A DNA stretch of 64,000 nucleotides from Hominimerdicola alba (lineage in GTDB: Bacteria; Bacillota; Clostridia; Oscillospirales; Ruminococcaceae). The position numbers were made by a program, and so were the translations under genes. Positions 25,831 through 35,600 of this stretch are shown piece by piece. The stretch covers positions 359,502 to 423,501 of the forward strand of contig NZ_FOAT01000001.1 of NCBI RefSeq assembly GCF_900109655.1, written 5' to 3'. Position 1 is the stretch's first letter; each line of letters opens with the position of its first letter. The notes under the pieces are model-generated. The model made no database searches. It worked only from the letters and a program-made list of their open reading frames with translations, and had not been told where the DNA came from.

Positions 25831-28800
25831 TTAAAGCGTGAACTCCAGGCCCTCACCCAACTTGAATGAATATATATAGCTGCTCTTGACCTTTTCGCCC
25901 AGAATAAGCTCAAAGGCGGCTTTATATAGCATTAGCTGAGTTTTATAGCGCTTCATTTCCTCTGTAGTCTTGAAGTTGTCGGTCTTGTAATCCACAAGCA
26001 CCCAGCCGTCGGATTCTTTGAATATGCAGTCCGCGATGCCCTGTATGTAGCCATCTTCGGTGGTGTACTCACTGAGTTCAGCGGTCAGACCGAGGTCTTT
26101 CACGCTGGCTAAGAATTTCTGCTCGCGGCGCAGGTCAGGAGATGACATCATTCGCTCAAACAGTTCGCTTTTGGCAAAATCTTTCAGCTTGTCGATGTAT
26201 ACTCCTTTAGCTTCTCTAGCCGTAAGACCACCGCTGTTCACCAGCCTGTCAAGCTCTGCATCTACGCTTTTGCGCATATTTTCATAGTCCGCAAGCTCCA
26301 TGAATTTATGGGTGAATGTGCCCTTTTCCGCCGCCGTGAGCTTGTCAAGCTCGTCGCTGAGACGTGGCAGGTTCGGGAAGAATTCGGTGTTCTTCTCACC
26401 CTGATCTTTCGCCTTTTCCGCGGCGACTATCTCCGTAACCGTCAGCTTTGCGGGCAGTCGGGTCTCGGGACGCTCGGTCTGCTGATCGAATATTTTTCTC
26501 AGCCTAGCGACTATGGCGGGGTCTGATGATGCACGAACAGTCTTTTCCACTTCGTCGGACGTCTCTGCCTCGGCAATATCTTCACAGACATGATAGGACA
26601 CGCTGACATTCTCCGCACTTTCGGAAACTGCCACCGTATCCAACGGCATACCAAGCCAGTCCTCAAGCTGCGACCGCTCAGGAAGCTTTGCCAGGCACAT
26701 TACCGTCCATGAAAGAACGCTTTCCTGCGCCGATGTGATATCCGCGGGTATACGGTCGTATCGAGCCGAAGCTTTCACAGCATCACGCAATTTTTCCAGC
26801 AGTTTCTCGCGGGTGGTATGACCTGTTTTTTCATTTGAAAGAACGAGTATCAGCTTCTCTTTTGCGCGGGTGCATCCCACGTAGAACAGTCGCATCCTCT
26901 CGCTTTTCTGTTCACGGGTCAGCACTTCGGCAAGGTAGTCATAGTAGAGGTCTGCGCGCTTGACGTTCAGCCGCCTGTCCCGCAGTGCAAAAGCACAGCC
27001 CATGGTCTTGTGTAGCTTTATCAGCTCACGGGTATCCTCGCGGACAAGGGGTTTTGAAAGGGTGCAGAGGAATACAAATGGGTACTCAAGACCCTTGGAT
27101 TTGTGGTAGGTCTTGACGTTGACGGAATCGCCGCCAGCTGTGACGGATACCGCATTCCTGAATGCCTTGTCGTTGCCTGATACGGAATCTATGAAACGCA
27201 GGAAGCCTGTCACGCCCTCGTTTCCGCTGCGCTCGTAGTCCCCCGCATACTGCATCAGCAGGCGAAGATTAGCGCGCTTTTTCGCAGAATCAAGGTACAG
27301 CGAAGTAAGCCCCATAAGGTCGGCAACATCGAAGATACGCCTTATCAGCTTTTCAAGGCTCATGCTCATGGAGCAGTAGCGCAGGGATTCTATCATATCA
27401 AATGCGGAGCGGCATTTCTCCTGAAGCACAGCACTGCCCATATCAACGTACTTTGCGTACTTCTCGTCGGTGCCGACTTCCCTTGAAGCGCCAGCCAGTA
27501 TCTGGTAGATATGGTCGGGCTTTTTACGGTTGACAGCTATGCATTTCTGCCTGATAAGGGCTATTTCATCGGGTGTGAAGCCCATCACGGGGGACAGCAT
27601 CACCGCCGCAAGGGAGATATCGTTCATGGGGTTGTCAACGGTGCGCAGTAAGTCAAGGGCAAGGGATATCTCGCGGGATTTTATGTAGCCCTCGGTATCC
27701 TCGCAGAAAGCCCTGAGCCCCGCATCGGAAAGCGCCTGAGTAACCTGCCTGATGTTGTCATTGGTGTTCACAAGTATGCAGAAATCCGACTGCCGGCAGG
27801 GACGGTCAACGCCGCCGTCGCAGACAGGCTCGCCGCGGTCTATCATCTCCCTGATGCGCTGTGCAGTGCATCGGAATTCCTTTGAAATAACGGACTTTTC
27901 CTCGGGTGCGTCCACCAGCATGACTTCGGCGGGACAGCTCCTTTCGGTGTAGACAGCCCCTGCTTCAAGGCGCTCACTGCCGTCATAATCCACCTGACCG
28001 CAGCCGCGGCTCATCAGTCGTTCAAAGATGAAATTCGAGAGCGCTATGACTTCTCCCCTGCTTCGGAAATTCTTTTGAAGACCGATGTGCTCCAGCTGTT
28101 TTTCATCGCCGTACTTCTGTGCAAGGTCGATACAGCTTTTGAAAAGCTCGGGATTCGTCTTGCGGAAGCCGTATATCGCTTGTTTCATGTCGCCAACGAT
28201 GAAGGTGTTATTGCCCATGTAGGTAAGGTCGTCGGTGTCGGAAACCGCCTTGAATATCATCTCCTGAATGTCGTTGACATCCTGATACTCGTCAATGACG
28301 ATGAGCTTGTAAAATCCGCCCGAGCGTATCTCCTCGGCAAGCTCGGTGCGCTCAAAGCCATCGTCGGTCTCACGCACCAGAAGATTTTTAGTCATAAGCT
28401 CGATGTCACCGAAATCAACGGCGTTCTTTTCGAGCTTGATATCGAAGCTGACTTCCTCAACGCGCTTTTCAAGCCTGCAAATGGCAAGGAAAAGCTTCTG
28501 AGCCAGCGCAAGATTTTCACGCAGGTGTTCAGCAGAAAGTGCCAGCCCGCGGGATGCACCGTAAAGGAGTGTACCAACTCCGTTGATATCCTGCTTGAAG
28601 CGCTCTTTGACATCGTTAAAGATAGCCTTGATGTCCTCGGGTGGCTTGCCAGAAAGGCGCATGGCCTTGAATTTCTCGGCGGTAATTTTCCCGAAAGCCG
28701 CGCTGTCGCGGTGGGCGGCGGCAAGCTGATAACTGCTGATAACCGCCTCACAGATAGCCATGTTTTCCTCGGCTGTCTTAACATGATCTTTGAAACGGAA

Positions 28801-29526
28801 TTCATCACCGCCAGCAGAGATTGTGTAATTGAAGCAGTAACGCGCATCATCAACAAGGCGTTCAGCCTCAGCAAGTTTTGCATCAAAGCGAGAAAATGCA
28901 TCCTCGTAGAGCATCTCAAAAAACTCGTCACTTACACAGTTTTCCGCGGTCTCGCGTATCCACTTTTCCGTGTGGCATATGGAGCGCAGATGGCTGTAAA
29001 GCTCTTTCACCACCTGTTTCAGCTCGCCATTGTCCGCGAAGAAAAAGTTATCAAGAAATTTGTATTCATCAATATTCTCGGTGCAGAGTTCTTCCGTCGC
29101 CTGTTCAAAGGCAGTATCGAAGATCATCTCGCACTCCGCTTCACCGAGAATTTTCAGATTGCCTGTAAACTCAAACTTGTTCAGGTTCTCCTTTACCATA
29201 TCAAAGCAGAAAGAATCTATGGTGGATATCCTTGCCAGCTGAACTAAGTCCTGCTGACGAAGCACCCAGACATTTTCGGGGTCTTCACGGAGTTTTTTCT
29301 CAAAAGCCGCATTCAGCTTGTCACGCATCTGCGCGGCGGCATCTATAGTAAATGTCACGGCGAGAAGCCTGTCCGCGGGGATATTCTTCTCCTTGTCCGA
29401 CAACAGGCGGATTATCCTTTCGATAAGCACCGCGGTCTTACCACTGCCCGCCGCCGCCGAAACGGTGACACCTCTGCCGTATGAATCTATGGCTTTCTGC
29501 TGATCGGCTGTCCAGCTGACACTCAT
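25831..29526 (-). CDS. addA: AddA helicase-nuclease subunit
   Basis: 1231 residues, the usual AddA length. Walker A AAAGSGKTAVLI is at about 20-31, Walker B IDEYQDV near 410, and UvrD-type motifs follow (GDMKQAIYGFR; TYHKSKGLEYPFVFL; RLFYVGCTRAKEKL). The C-terminal RecB-type nuclease has QGIADCIFKESDGWVLVDYKTD near 1175-1195. It unwinds and degrades double-strand ends with AddB and loads RecA after recognising a regulatory sequence. The start overlaps the addB stop by ATGA. Both are transcribed from the promoter at 32901-32929. Confidence 0.96.
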   Translation of the reverse strand: MSVSWTADQQKAIDSYGRGVTVSAAAGSGKTAVLIERIIRLLSDKEKNIPADRLLAVTFTIDAAAQMRDKLNAAFEKKLREDPENVWVLRQQDLVQLARISTIDSFCFDMVKENLNKFEFTGNLKILGEAECEMIFDTAFEQATEELCTENIDEYKFLDNFFFADNGELKQVVKELYSHLRSICHTEKWIRETAENCVSDEFFEMLYEDAFSRFDAKLAEAERLVDDARYCFNYTISAGGDEFRFKDHVKTAEENMAICEAVISSYQLAAAHRDSAAFGKITAEKFKAMRLSGKPPEDIKAIFNDVKERFKQDINGVGTLLYGASRGLALSAEHLRENLALAQKLFLAICRLEKRVEEVSFDIKLEKNAVDFGDIELMTKNLLVRETDDGFERTELAEEIRSGGFYKLIVIDEYQDVNDIQEMIFKAVSDTDDLTYMGNNTFIVGDMKQAIYGFRKTNPELFKSCIDLAQKYGDEKQLEHIGLQKNFRSRGEVIALSNFIFERLMSRGCGQVDYDGSERLEAGAVYTERSCPAEVMLVDAPEEKSVISKEFRCTAQRIREMIDRGEPVCDGGVDRPCRQSDFCILVNTNDNIRQVTQALSDAGLRAFCEDTEGYIKSREISLALDLLRTVDNPMNDISLAAVMLSPVMGFTPDEIALIRQKCIAVNRKKPDHIYQILAGASREVGTDEKYAKYVDMGSAVLQEKCRSAFDMIESLRYCSMSMSLEKLIRRIFDVADLMGLTSLYLDSAKKRANLRLLMQYAGDYERSGNEGVTGFLRFIDSVSGNDKAFRNAVSVTAGGDSVNVKTYHKSKGLEYPFVFLCTLSKPLVREDTRELIKLHKTMGCAFALRDRRLNVKRADLYYDYLAEVLTREQKSERMRLFYVGCTRAKEKLILVLSNEKTGHTTREKLLEKLRDAVKASARYDRIPADITSAQESVLSWTVMCLAKLPERSQLEDWLGMPLDTVAVSESAENVSVSYHVCEDIAEAETSDEVEKTVRASSDPAIVARLRKIFDQQTERPETRLPAKLTVTEIVAAEKAKDQGEKNTEFFPNLPRLSDELDKLTAAEKGTFTHKFMELADYENMRKSVDAELDRLVNSGGLTAREAKGVYIDKLKDFAKSELFERMMSSPDLRREQKFLASVKDLGLTAELSEYTTEDGYIQGIADCIFKESDGWVLVDYKTDNFKTTEEMKRYKTQLMLYKAAFELILGEKVKSSYIYSFKLGEGLEFTL

Positions 29527-32500
29527 TCTTCTCCCTCCCCATTTTCCTGAATTATCTCTTCCAGTGCCTCATTCATCTGCTCTTTGCTTCCCTTTCTGGG
29601 CTCGTCGGGGAACGCTCTGCCGCATATACCGCTGAATCGGCAGTAGGAGCAGATATTCTCCAGCGGGTCGGCATCGATATCGCCGTCAAGCAGACGGTCG
29701 CCATACTCAATAACTTTGCGTTTCGCGAATATTCTCATAGCGGTGAACATGGCATCGCTCATGGTGTAATTGTTGAGTGCTGTTTTGCCGATGGTGGAAT
29801 CCAGCTTCTCATTCACAGCCCCCGCATCGGATATCTTGCCCTTACGCGAAAAAGCATCAATTGCAGATTCGCAGGCGGCGCTGTAGAGTACGTCTTCCGA
29901 AAGCTCGCAGTCCTCGGAAAGCTTCTGATTGTCGCCGATAAGTTTCAGGTAGAAAACTCCCGCCTGTTCAAGCTCCATATCGGGGTTGACGGGATTGCCC
30001 GTTTCAAGCAGTACCGACAGATATATCAGCATTTGAAGATTCAGCCCACAGAAAAGCTCACCAAGGTCAAAAGCCGCCTGTTTGCGGAATTTGTAGTCGA
30101 TTATGCGCACGAATTTCCTTCCCTCTTCGTCCTCGTAGATATCCGCACGGTCGATGGTGCCTATCAGCACGATGTGTCTGCCGTCTTTCAGCGTAAGATC
30201 AAGGTGGTCAGCGCCGTTATCCTTAGTCAGCTTGTATTCGGTGACAGCGGGGGCAAATCCGCCGTTTGAGAGCTCGCGCTGAACATATTTCACGATGTTG
30301 AACGCCTGCTGTTTCATGGCTTCAAATCGGTAGAGGAAGGTCTTGCTCTTGCCGAAATCTCCGCAGAAAACATTTTTATAGTACTCGGTGAACCGCTCCT
30401 CTATCAGATCGGTTATCTGCTCTTCGGTCATTTCAAGGAAATGCTCACGGTTCTCCGCAGGAGTTCGCTCCTCCGAACCTATGGCTTTTTCAAGCACCTC
30501 ATGTATCATCAGACCTTTGTTGAGACCGTCCATATCCATCTTCTGGGAGCTCGACAAACGAAGTCCGTAATTGCAGAAATACATGAACGGACACTTGAAA
30601 TAGTTATCCAGCTTTGTGGGGGAAACTTCCGCCGTTTCCGCCGCGAAAAAGACTTCCTTTGCTCTTTCTTCCGAAAGCTTGAAAGGCTTTTCCTTGCAGG
30701 CTTCGGTGAGAGTCCTAAGCTTGTCGTAATAGTAAGCCGAGCCCATCAGCGAATCACGGATACTGCTGACGGATGCGCTGTTATCGCGGGAATGCTCTAT
30801 GTACACGGTGTAAGCTGTTTTGTAGGAAGTGCAGAAAAAGTCGGGAGGGAGCTGATTTATGTTCTCTTCCGAAAGCCCAAGTATCTCGCGGACTTCTTTC
30901 ACCAGTACCGAGGGACGTTTTTCACTGCCAAGCAGGTCGGAGCGTGAATACAGCACATAAAGCCTGTCCGAGGGGGTGCAGAGTGCAGTATAAGCCGCAA
31001 GCCTTTCACGCCTTAGGCTGTTCAGGGAATTGTCTGCTATGTCGATATCCTCTTCCAGTTTCAGAAGTTCCTTTTCGTGCTCGCTGAGAAGTCCCCTGCT
31101 TTTAACCGAGGCAGGGAAAATACCGTCATTTACTTCCGCCGCAAACAACGCCTTAACTCCGCTGAATCTGGAGTGTGAAGCATCGACCACACGAACACAG
31201 TCAAGCTTCTGGGGTGGCTCCGAGACTTTCATCTGGGATAGCATAAGGCTGTAAAGGTCATAGTAACTGCGCAGGCTTATCTTTTCATCACCAAGAAGTT
31301 CATAGATCGACCGAACTGCCGAAAGGCTCATTGTCCACAGCTGTTTCAGACCTCTTGACATTTCTGTTTCGGTGTCGTTGTCCGAGGTGCTTACACGCTT
31401 AACCAGAGAGTAAGTCTGCCTTGAAAGGTCGAGAGCATCCAGCAGTTCATAAAATGCCCTTGATATCTGCGCCGCAGTAGCACCGGCACAGACCTCTTTG
31501 AACCTCACAAGAGGCTCAATGACCTGTCTTCTAAGCTCGTTGATACGCCCGAGGTCAACACCGCTGTCGGGGGCGGCTGCGAAATCCTCAGTCCACATAT
31601 CGCCGTCAACGCCCCAGCGCACGCAGTAATCCTCAAGGTCGCTAATCTCGTAATTCAGCAGACCGTACAGCGGGGATTTTATCAGCTTGATGATATTGTC
31701 CGTTTTGAATTTTCGGGTGAGAACGGTCTTGAAAATGGTATTAAGGTAATGCACTATCGCCGAAGCATCGATGCTGTCACGCTTATCGAGGAAGAATGGG
31801 ATATCGTACCTCTCCATAGCGCCTGATATAACTGCGCCGAAGCTTTCAAGGTCGCGGACGGTCACAGCGATATCGTTAAAAGTATAGTTTTCCTCACGCA
31901 CCAGCCTGCATATCTCAGCGCAGATGTAATCTGCCTCCTCGTAAACATCGTCCGCCGCCAGTACTTTTACGCAGTCACCCGATGCCTTGTAGGGAGTTCT
32001 GTTGTAGTCGAAAAGATGCTCTGCAAGCTGTAGGATATCGGGGTGGTCGCCTGAAATATCGACAGCGGAAGTCTCCGTCAGCTGTTTGTTGTGACTTCGT
32101 GTCATATTCCTCAGCGCCTGTCTTACGGACACCGTAACATCAAAGGGGTGAGTTCGGCATCGGGACACAAAATCATCGTCAATCAGCAGAGATACCGTCA
32201 GGGATTTGCCCTTGATGATGCACTGCTCCAGCATACGTTTTTCATCGTAGGAAAAATCCGTGAAAGCCGAAACGAATATGCTCTTACCGTCGAAAACATC
32301 ACAGCTTCGTGAAAGCTCAGCGGCTTCCTCCATCAGCGAAAGCTGATCTTTCATGTTCGCTCTTTCAAGCTCCTGCATATAGTTTTCAAATATCGCCCCG
32401 AGGTCAGAAAGCTTCATTGAAATAGAGCCCTCCAGTTTTGCGGAAGCTGCCTGCAAAGCCTGGGGCGTAACACCGCTCTGGCGCAGGCGTGGCAGAAGCT

Positions 32501-32867
32501 CGGTCAGCTCTCCGATAAATGAAGCCTTGGCAGTGCTGTTCTTGTAAAACCTGATAACGCCGTCCTTAACTGCTTTTTTAACCGACTGGAACATGAGTAT
32601 CATCTGGGCATTTGCGTTGGCGCTGTCCTTCGCCTTGCTGCCATAGCGGGCAGATATATCCTCAGCAAGGTGCTGAAAACCCGTGGTCTCGATGCTGTTG
32701 AAAAGACTCGCCCCGAGAGCTTCGTAAAGGGTCTTGTCATACTCAAAGGAGAACTGGTCGGGCACGATGACAAGCACCTTTTCGCCAGCCGCCGCGGCTG
32801 CGCATATACGCTCTATAAAAAGGCTTTCGCGGCTGCTGCGCACACCGCCCGTGATGATCTCGGTCAT
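29523..32867 (-). CDS. addB: AddB nuclease subunit with degenerate Walker A
   Basis: 1114 residues from the ATG at 32867, which has GGGGAGGAA upstream; an open extension to 32936 crosses the promoter and is rejected. The inactive-helicase N-terminus begins MTEIITGGVRSSRESLFIER, where most AddB proteins have GRxGSGKS; the key Lys is missing. VPDQFSFEYDKTLY is conserved. The C-terminal nuclease shows VRIIDYKFRKQAAFDL, and the iron-sulphur Cys set is present (FKCPFMYFC upstream; CSYCRFSGIC near 1080). It partners AddA in double-strand break repair. Confidence 0.93.
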   Translation of the reverse strand: MTEIITGGVRSSRESLFIERICAAAAAGEKVLVIVPDQFSFEYDKTLYEALGASLFNSIETTGFQHLAEDISARYGSKAKDSANANAQMILMFQSVKKAVKDGVIRFYKNSTAKASFIGELTELLPRLRQSGVTPQALQAASAKLEGSISMKLSDLGAIFENYMQELERANMKDQLSLMEEAAELSRSCDVFDGKSIFVSAFTDFSYDEKRMLEQCIIKGKSLTVSLLIDDDFVSRCRTHPFDVTVSVRQALRNMTRSHNKQLTETSAVDISGDHPDILQLAEHLFDYNRTPYKASGDCVKVLAADDVYEEADYICAEICRLVREENYTFNDIAVTVRDLESFGAVISGAMERYDIPFFLDKRDSIDASAIVHYLNTIFKTVLTRKFKTDNIIKLIKSPLYGLLNYEISDLEDYCVRWGVDGDMWTEDFAAAPDSGVDLGRINELRRQVIEPLVRFKEVCAGATAAQISRAFYELLDALDLSRQTYSLVKRVSTSDNDTETEMSRGLKQLWTMSLSAVRSIYELLGDEKISLRSYYDLYSLMLSQMKVSEPPQKLDCVRVVDASHSRFSGVKALFAAEVNDGIFPASVKSRGLLSEHEKELLKLEEDIDIADNSLNSLRRERLAAYTALCTPSDRLYVLYSRSDLLGSEKRPSVLVKEVREILGLSEENINQLPPDFFCTSYKTAYTVYIEHSRDNSASVSSIRDSLMGSAYYYDKLRTLTEACKEKPFKLSEERAKEVFFAAETAEVSPTKLDNYFKCPFMYFCNYGLRLSSSQKMDMDGLNKGLMIHEVLEKAIGSEERTPAENREHFLEMTEEQITDLIEERFTEYYKNVFCGDFGKSKTFLYRFEAMKQQAFNIVKYVQRELSNGGFAPAVTEYKLTKDNGADHLDLTLKDGRHIVLIGTIDRADIYEDEEGRKFVRIIDYKFRKQAAFDLGELFCGLNLQMLIYLSVLLETGNPVNPDMELEQAGVFYLKLIGDNQKLSEDCELSEDVLYSAACESAIDAFSRKGKISDAGAVNEKLDSTIGKTALNNYTMSDAMFTAMRIFAKRKVIEYGDRLLDGDIDADPLENICSYCRFSGICGRAFPDEPRKGSKEQMNEALEEIIQENGEGEE

Positions 32868-32900
32868 AATTATTCCTCCCCGTAGGATATAGTTATTAAC

Positions 32901-32929
32901 AGTATACCACTGCGGGGGATTTTTGTCAA
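32901..32929 (-). promoter_or_regulatory. Promoter of addBA
   Basis: Minus-strand TTGACA (32929-32924), a 17-bp spacer and TATACT (32906-32901). The hairpin AATAGTAC/GTACTATT (32935-32942 with 32951-32958) lies immediately upstream and overlaps the stop codon of the preceding small gene. Confidence 0.88.
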
Positions 32930-32953
32930 ATCGCAATAGTACAAATTATCGTA

Positions 32954-33175
32954 CTATTCTAAAATTTCACGAATGATCTCCGCTATCCTGAAAGATATCT
33001 CGATCTTCCCCTCGCCTTTTATCACAGTCAGCTCGCCGCTTTGGGTCTCTTCCTCGAAGCAGACAGCCTGCGCCGGGAAAAACGCATTCTCAAGTCCGCC
33101 GAAAAATCTGCCGTTTCCGAAAGCGAAAATAAAGGCTGACACCGCCGCGATATAAATCCTGTTTCCTGTTGACAT
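32954..33175 (-). CDS. 73-residue protein, unknown, with hairpin-enclosed ribosome site
   Basis: Starts at the ATG at 33175, preceded by GGGAGGAA with 5-base spacing. The N-terminal half is weakly hydrophobic (IYIAAVSAFIFAFGNGRFFGG), possibly a short signal or membrane segment; the C-terminal half is amphipathic (GELTVIKGEGKIEISFRIAEIIREILE). No family recognised. It lies between metH and addB on the same strand. Its ribosome site is the 3' arm of a hairpin, so it is likely to be under translational control or to be made only from its own promoter. Confidence 0.6.
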   Translation of the reverse strand: MSTGNRIYIAAVSAFIFAFGNGRFFGGLENAFFPAQAVCFEEETQSGELTVIKGEGKIEISFRIAEIIREILE

Positions 33176-33179
33176 AAAA

Positions 33180-33221
33180 ATTCCTCCCAAAATAAGCTTT
33201 CACACTTATCATGGGAGGAAT
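33180..33221 (-). promoter_or_regulatory. Hairpin overlapping the ribosome site, also terminator-like
   Basis: In the minus-strand transcript ATTCCTCCCA (33221-33212) pairs perfectly with TGGGAGGAAT (33189-33180), with an inner ATAAG/CTTAT pair. The 3' arm is the Shine-Dalgarno sequence of the small gene at 33175, and five T follow. It could end the metH transcript, hide the ribosome site, or both. Confidence 0.7.
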
Positions 33222-33233
33222 AATATGTTTTAT

Positions 33234-35600
33234 TCAGTTTCCGAAGACCTGCCTTGCAATATCCACCGACTGCTTAGCATCCTTGGAGTAGAAATCTGCG
33301 CCTATCTGCTCGGCATAATCAGGGGTAACTACTGCGCCGCCCACCATTATCTTGCAGTCAACATTGTTGGCACGCAGGAGCTTGATAGTCTCTTCCATGC
33401 TGACAAGAGTTGTGGTCATCAGCGCTGAAAGTCCCACAAGATGAACGTCATTCTCGATAGCCGCATCAACAACAGTCTGATAGTCAACGTCTTTGCCAAG
33501 GTCAATCACCTCATAGCCGTAGTTTTCAAGCAGAACTTTCACGATGTTCTTGCCGATATCGTGGATATCGCCCTTGACCGTTGCGAGGATTATCTTGCCC
33601 TTTGAAACACTGCTTCCGCCCTCGGCAAGCATCTTCTGCTTGATGACCTCGAAACAGCCCTGAGCAACGCCTGCGGTCTGTATCAGCTGTGGCAGGAATA
33701 TCTTGCCCTTTTCAAACTGCTCGCCTGCCTTGTCGAGAGCGGGTACAAGCATCTCGTTGATGATAGTCATGGAATCCGTGGTCTCCAGGAGTTTCGCCGT
33801 TATCTCAGCGCCCTCGTGCTTCAGACCGTGCTCGATAGCATAGGGCAAGTCCATGTCGGATTTCTTCTCTGCCTTTGGTGCGGGAGAAGAAGTATCAGCG
33901 CCGTAGTGGGCGATGAAATCCATGGAGTTCTTGTCGATATTTGTCAGCAGCTTGTAAGTTCTTACCGTCGCCGTCATGGAATCAATATTCGGGTTCATGA
34001 TGGGCAGGTCAAGACCGCTTGTCAGGCACATCATCAGGAAGTTGTGGTTGACTATCTCTCTGCTTGGCAGACCGAAGCTGATGTTGGACACACCGAGGAC
34101 TGTCCTCAGACCCAGCTCATGCTTTACACGGTACACCGCATTGACAGTCTGCATAACGTTCTCCTGCTCAGCGGAAGCCGTCAGCGTAAGGCAGTCGATA
34201 TAAACGTCTTCCTTGCGTATGCCGATAGCCATAGCGCGGTCGAGTATCTTCTTCGCAAGAGCAAAACGAGCGTCGGCGGTCTTTGGTATGCCGTTCTCGT
34301 CAAGGGTAAGACCGACAACAGCCGCACCGTATTTCTTTACCAGAGGAAGAACCGTTTCAAGGGACTTTTCCTCAGCGTTTACGGAATTGACGATGGGCTT
34401 GCCGTTGTAGACCCTCAGTGCCGCTTCCATAACCTCTGGTATGGTGGAATCCAGCTGAAGCGGAACATCGCAAACACCCTGCAAAGCCTTTACCGCCTTT
34501 ACCATCATCGCCTTTTCATCAATGGCGGGAAGTCCCACGTTGACATCAAGGATATCAGCACCGGCGTCTATCTGCTCCATAGCCTGACCCAGGATATAGT
34601 CGATATCGCCCTCCAGCAGTGCCTGCTTGAAGCGCTTTTTTCCTGTGGGGTTTATCCTCTCGCCGATAATTCTGGGCTGGTCGATAACGACGGTCTCAGT
34701 AGGTGAACAGCATACAGCGGGGATATGAACTTCCCTCTTGACATACTTTTTGCCGTCAAGCATCTTTTTAAGTGCGGCGATATATGTGGGATCAGTACCG
34801 CAGCATCCGCCTATGACCTTTATGCCCAGAGGTATCAGCTTCTCAGCGAACTCAGCAAATTCCTCGGCTGAACAGTTGTATTCGTTGGTAACAGGGTCAG
34901 GCAGACCTGCGTTAGGCTTTACCACAACAGGCAGATTTGTCCACTGACATATCTTCTCAACAACAGGATAAAGCTCCTTGGGTCCCAGAGAGCAGTTAAC
35001 ACCCAGAGCATCAACACCAAGACCCTCGGCGGTAAGGCACATGGCACTTATATCAACACCCGTGAAAGTACGCATATTCTCCTCGAAAGTCATGGTACAC
35101 ATTATGGGCAGGTCGCTGTTCTCCTTAGCCGCAAGGATAGCCGCTTTAAGCTCGTAGAGGTCGGTCATGGTCTCAAAGACGATAACATCAGCTTCCTTGC
35201 CTGCTATCACCATTTCCTTGAAGATATCATATGCTTCCTCGAAAGTCAGCGTGCCCGTAGGTTCAAGCATCTGTCCGATAGAGCCGATATCCAGTGCCAC
35301 AAGGGTATCATGACCCTCAGCCGCCTGACGTGCAAGGCGTATGCCCTCACCGATAAGTGTATCAACGGAATATCCGCTCTTAGCAAGCTTGTGCCTGTTT
35401 CCGCCGAAGGTGTTGGCGTAGATAACATCGGAGCCCGCCTCGATGTACTGTCTGTGGATATCCAGCAGCCATTCGGGCTTTTCTATATTCATGACCTCGG
35501 GAGTTTCGCCCATTTTCAGACCCTTAGCCTGAAGCATGGTACCCATAGCACCGTCAAGTATCACAAATTCCTTGGTTTTTAAAAGTTCTCTAAACCCCAC
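33234..35600 (-). CDS. metH: Cobalamin-dependent methionine synthase, lacking the reactivation domain
   Basis: 788 residues. Domains in order: homocysteine-binding barrel (1-290, with VNCSLGP and the zinc motif GGCCGTDP), pterin-binding barrel (about 315-580, IGERINPTGKKRFK and DVNVGLPAIDEKAMM), cobalamin cap and B12 domain (about 620-788) with the cobalt-ligand motif DIHDIGKN. It moves a methyl group from methyltetrahydrofolate to homocysteine. The AdoMet-binding reactivation domain of the long enzymes is absent and is encoded by the overlapping upstream gene. The GTG at 35600 is chosen because AGAGGGG lies 6 bases upstream, whereas the ATG at 35633 has no site. Confidence 0.95.
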   Translation of the reverse strand: MGFRELLKTKEFVILDGAMGTMLQAKGLKMGETPEVMNIEKPEWLLDIHRQYIEAGSDVIYANTFGGNRHKLAKSGYSVDTLIGEGIRLARQAAEGHDTLVALDIGSIGQMLEPTGTLTFEEAYDIFKEMVIAGKEADVIVFETMTDLYELKAAILAAKENSDLPIMCTMTFEENMRTFTGVDISAMCLTAEGLGVDALGVNCSLGPKELYPVVEKICQWTNLPVVVKPNAGLPDPVTNEYNCSAEEFAEFAEKLIPLGIKVIGGCCGTDPTYIAALKKMLDGKKYVKREVHIPAVCCSPTETVVIDQPRIIGERINPTGKKRFKQALLEGDIDYILGQAMEQIDAGADILDVNVGLPAIDEKAMMVKAVKALQGVCDVPLQLDSTIPEVMEAALRVYNGKPIVNSVNAEEKSLETVLPLVKKYGAAVVGLTLDENGIPKTADARFALAKKILDRAMAIGIRKEDVYIDCLTLTASAEQENVMQTVNAVYRVKHELGLRTVLGVSNISFGLPSREIVNHNFLMMCLTSGLDLPIMNPNIDSMTATVRTYKLLTNIDKNSMDFIAHYGADTSSPAPKAEKKSDMDLPYAIEHGLKHEGAEITAKLLETTDSMTIINEMLVPALDKAGEQFEKGKIFLPQLIQTAGVAQGCFEVIKQKMLAEGGSSVSKGKIILATVKGDIHDIGKNIVKVLLENYGYEVIDLGKDVDYQTVVDAAIENDVHLVGLSALMTTTLVSMEETIKLLRANNVDCKIMVGGAVVTPDYAEQIGADFYSKDAKQSVDIARQVFGN

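Noticed and set aside
28075..29247. 390-codon open frame on the plus strand inside addA
   Set aside because: It mirrors the coding strand of addA, has no ribosome site or family motifs, and arises from codon bias on the opposite strand.
32868..32936. Longer addB start
   Set aside because: The extension spans the promoter at 32901-32929, and the internal ATG at 32867 has a strong ribosome site.
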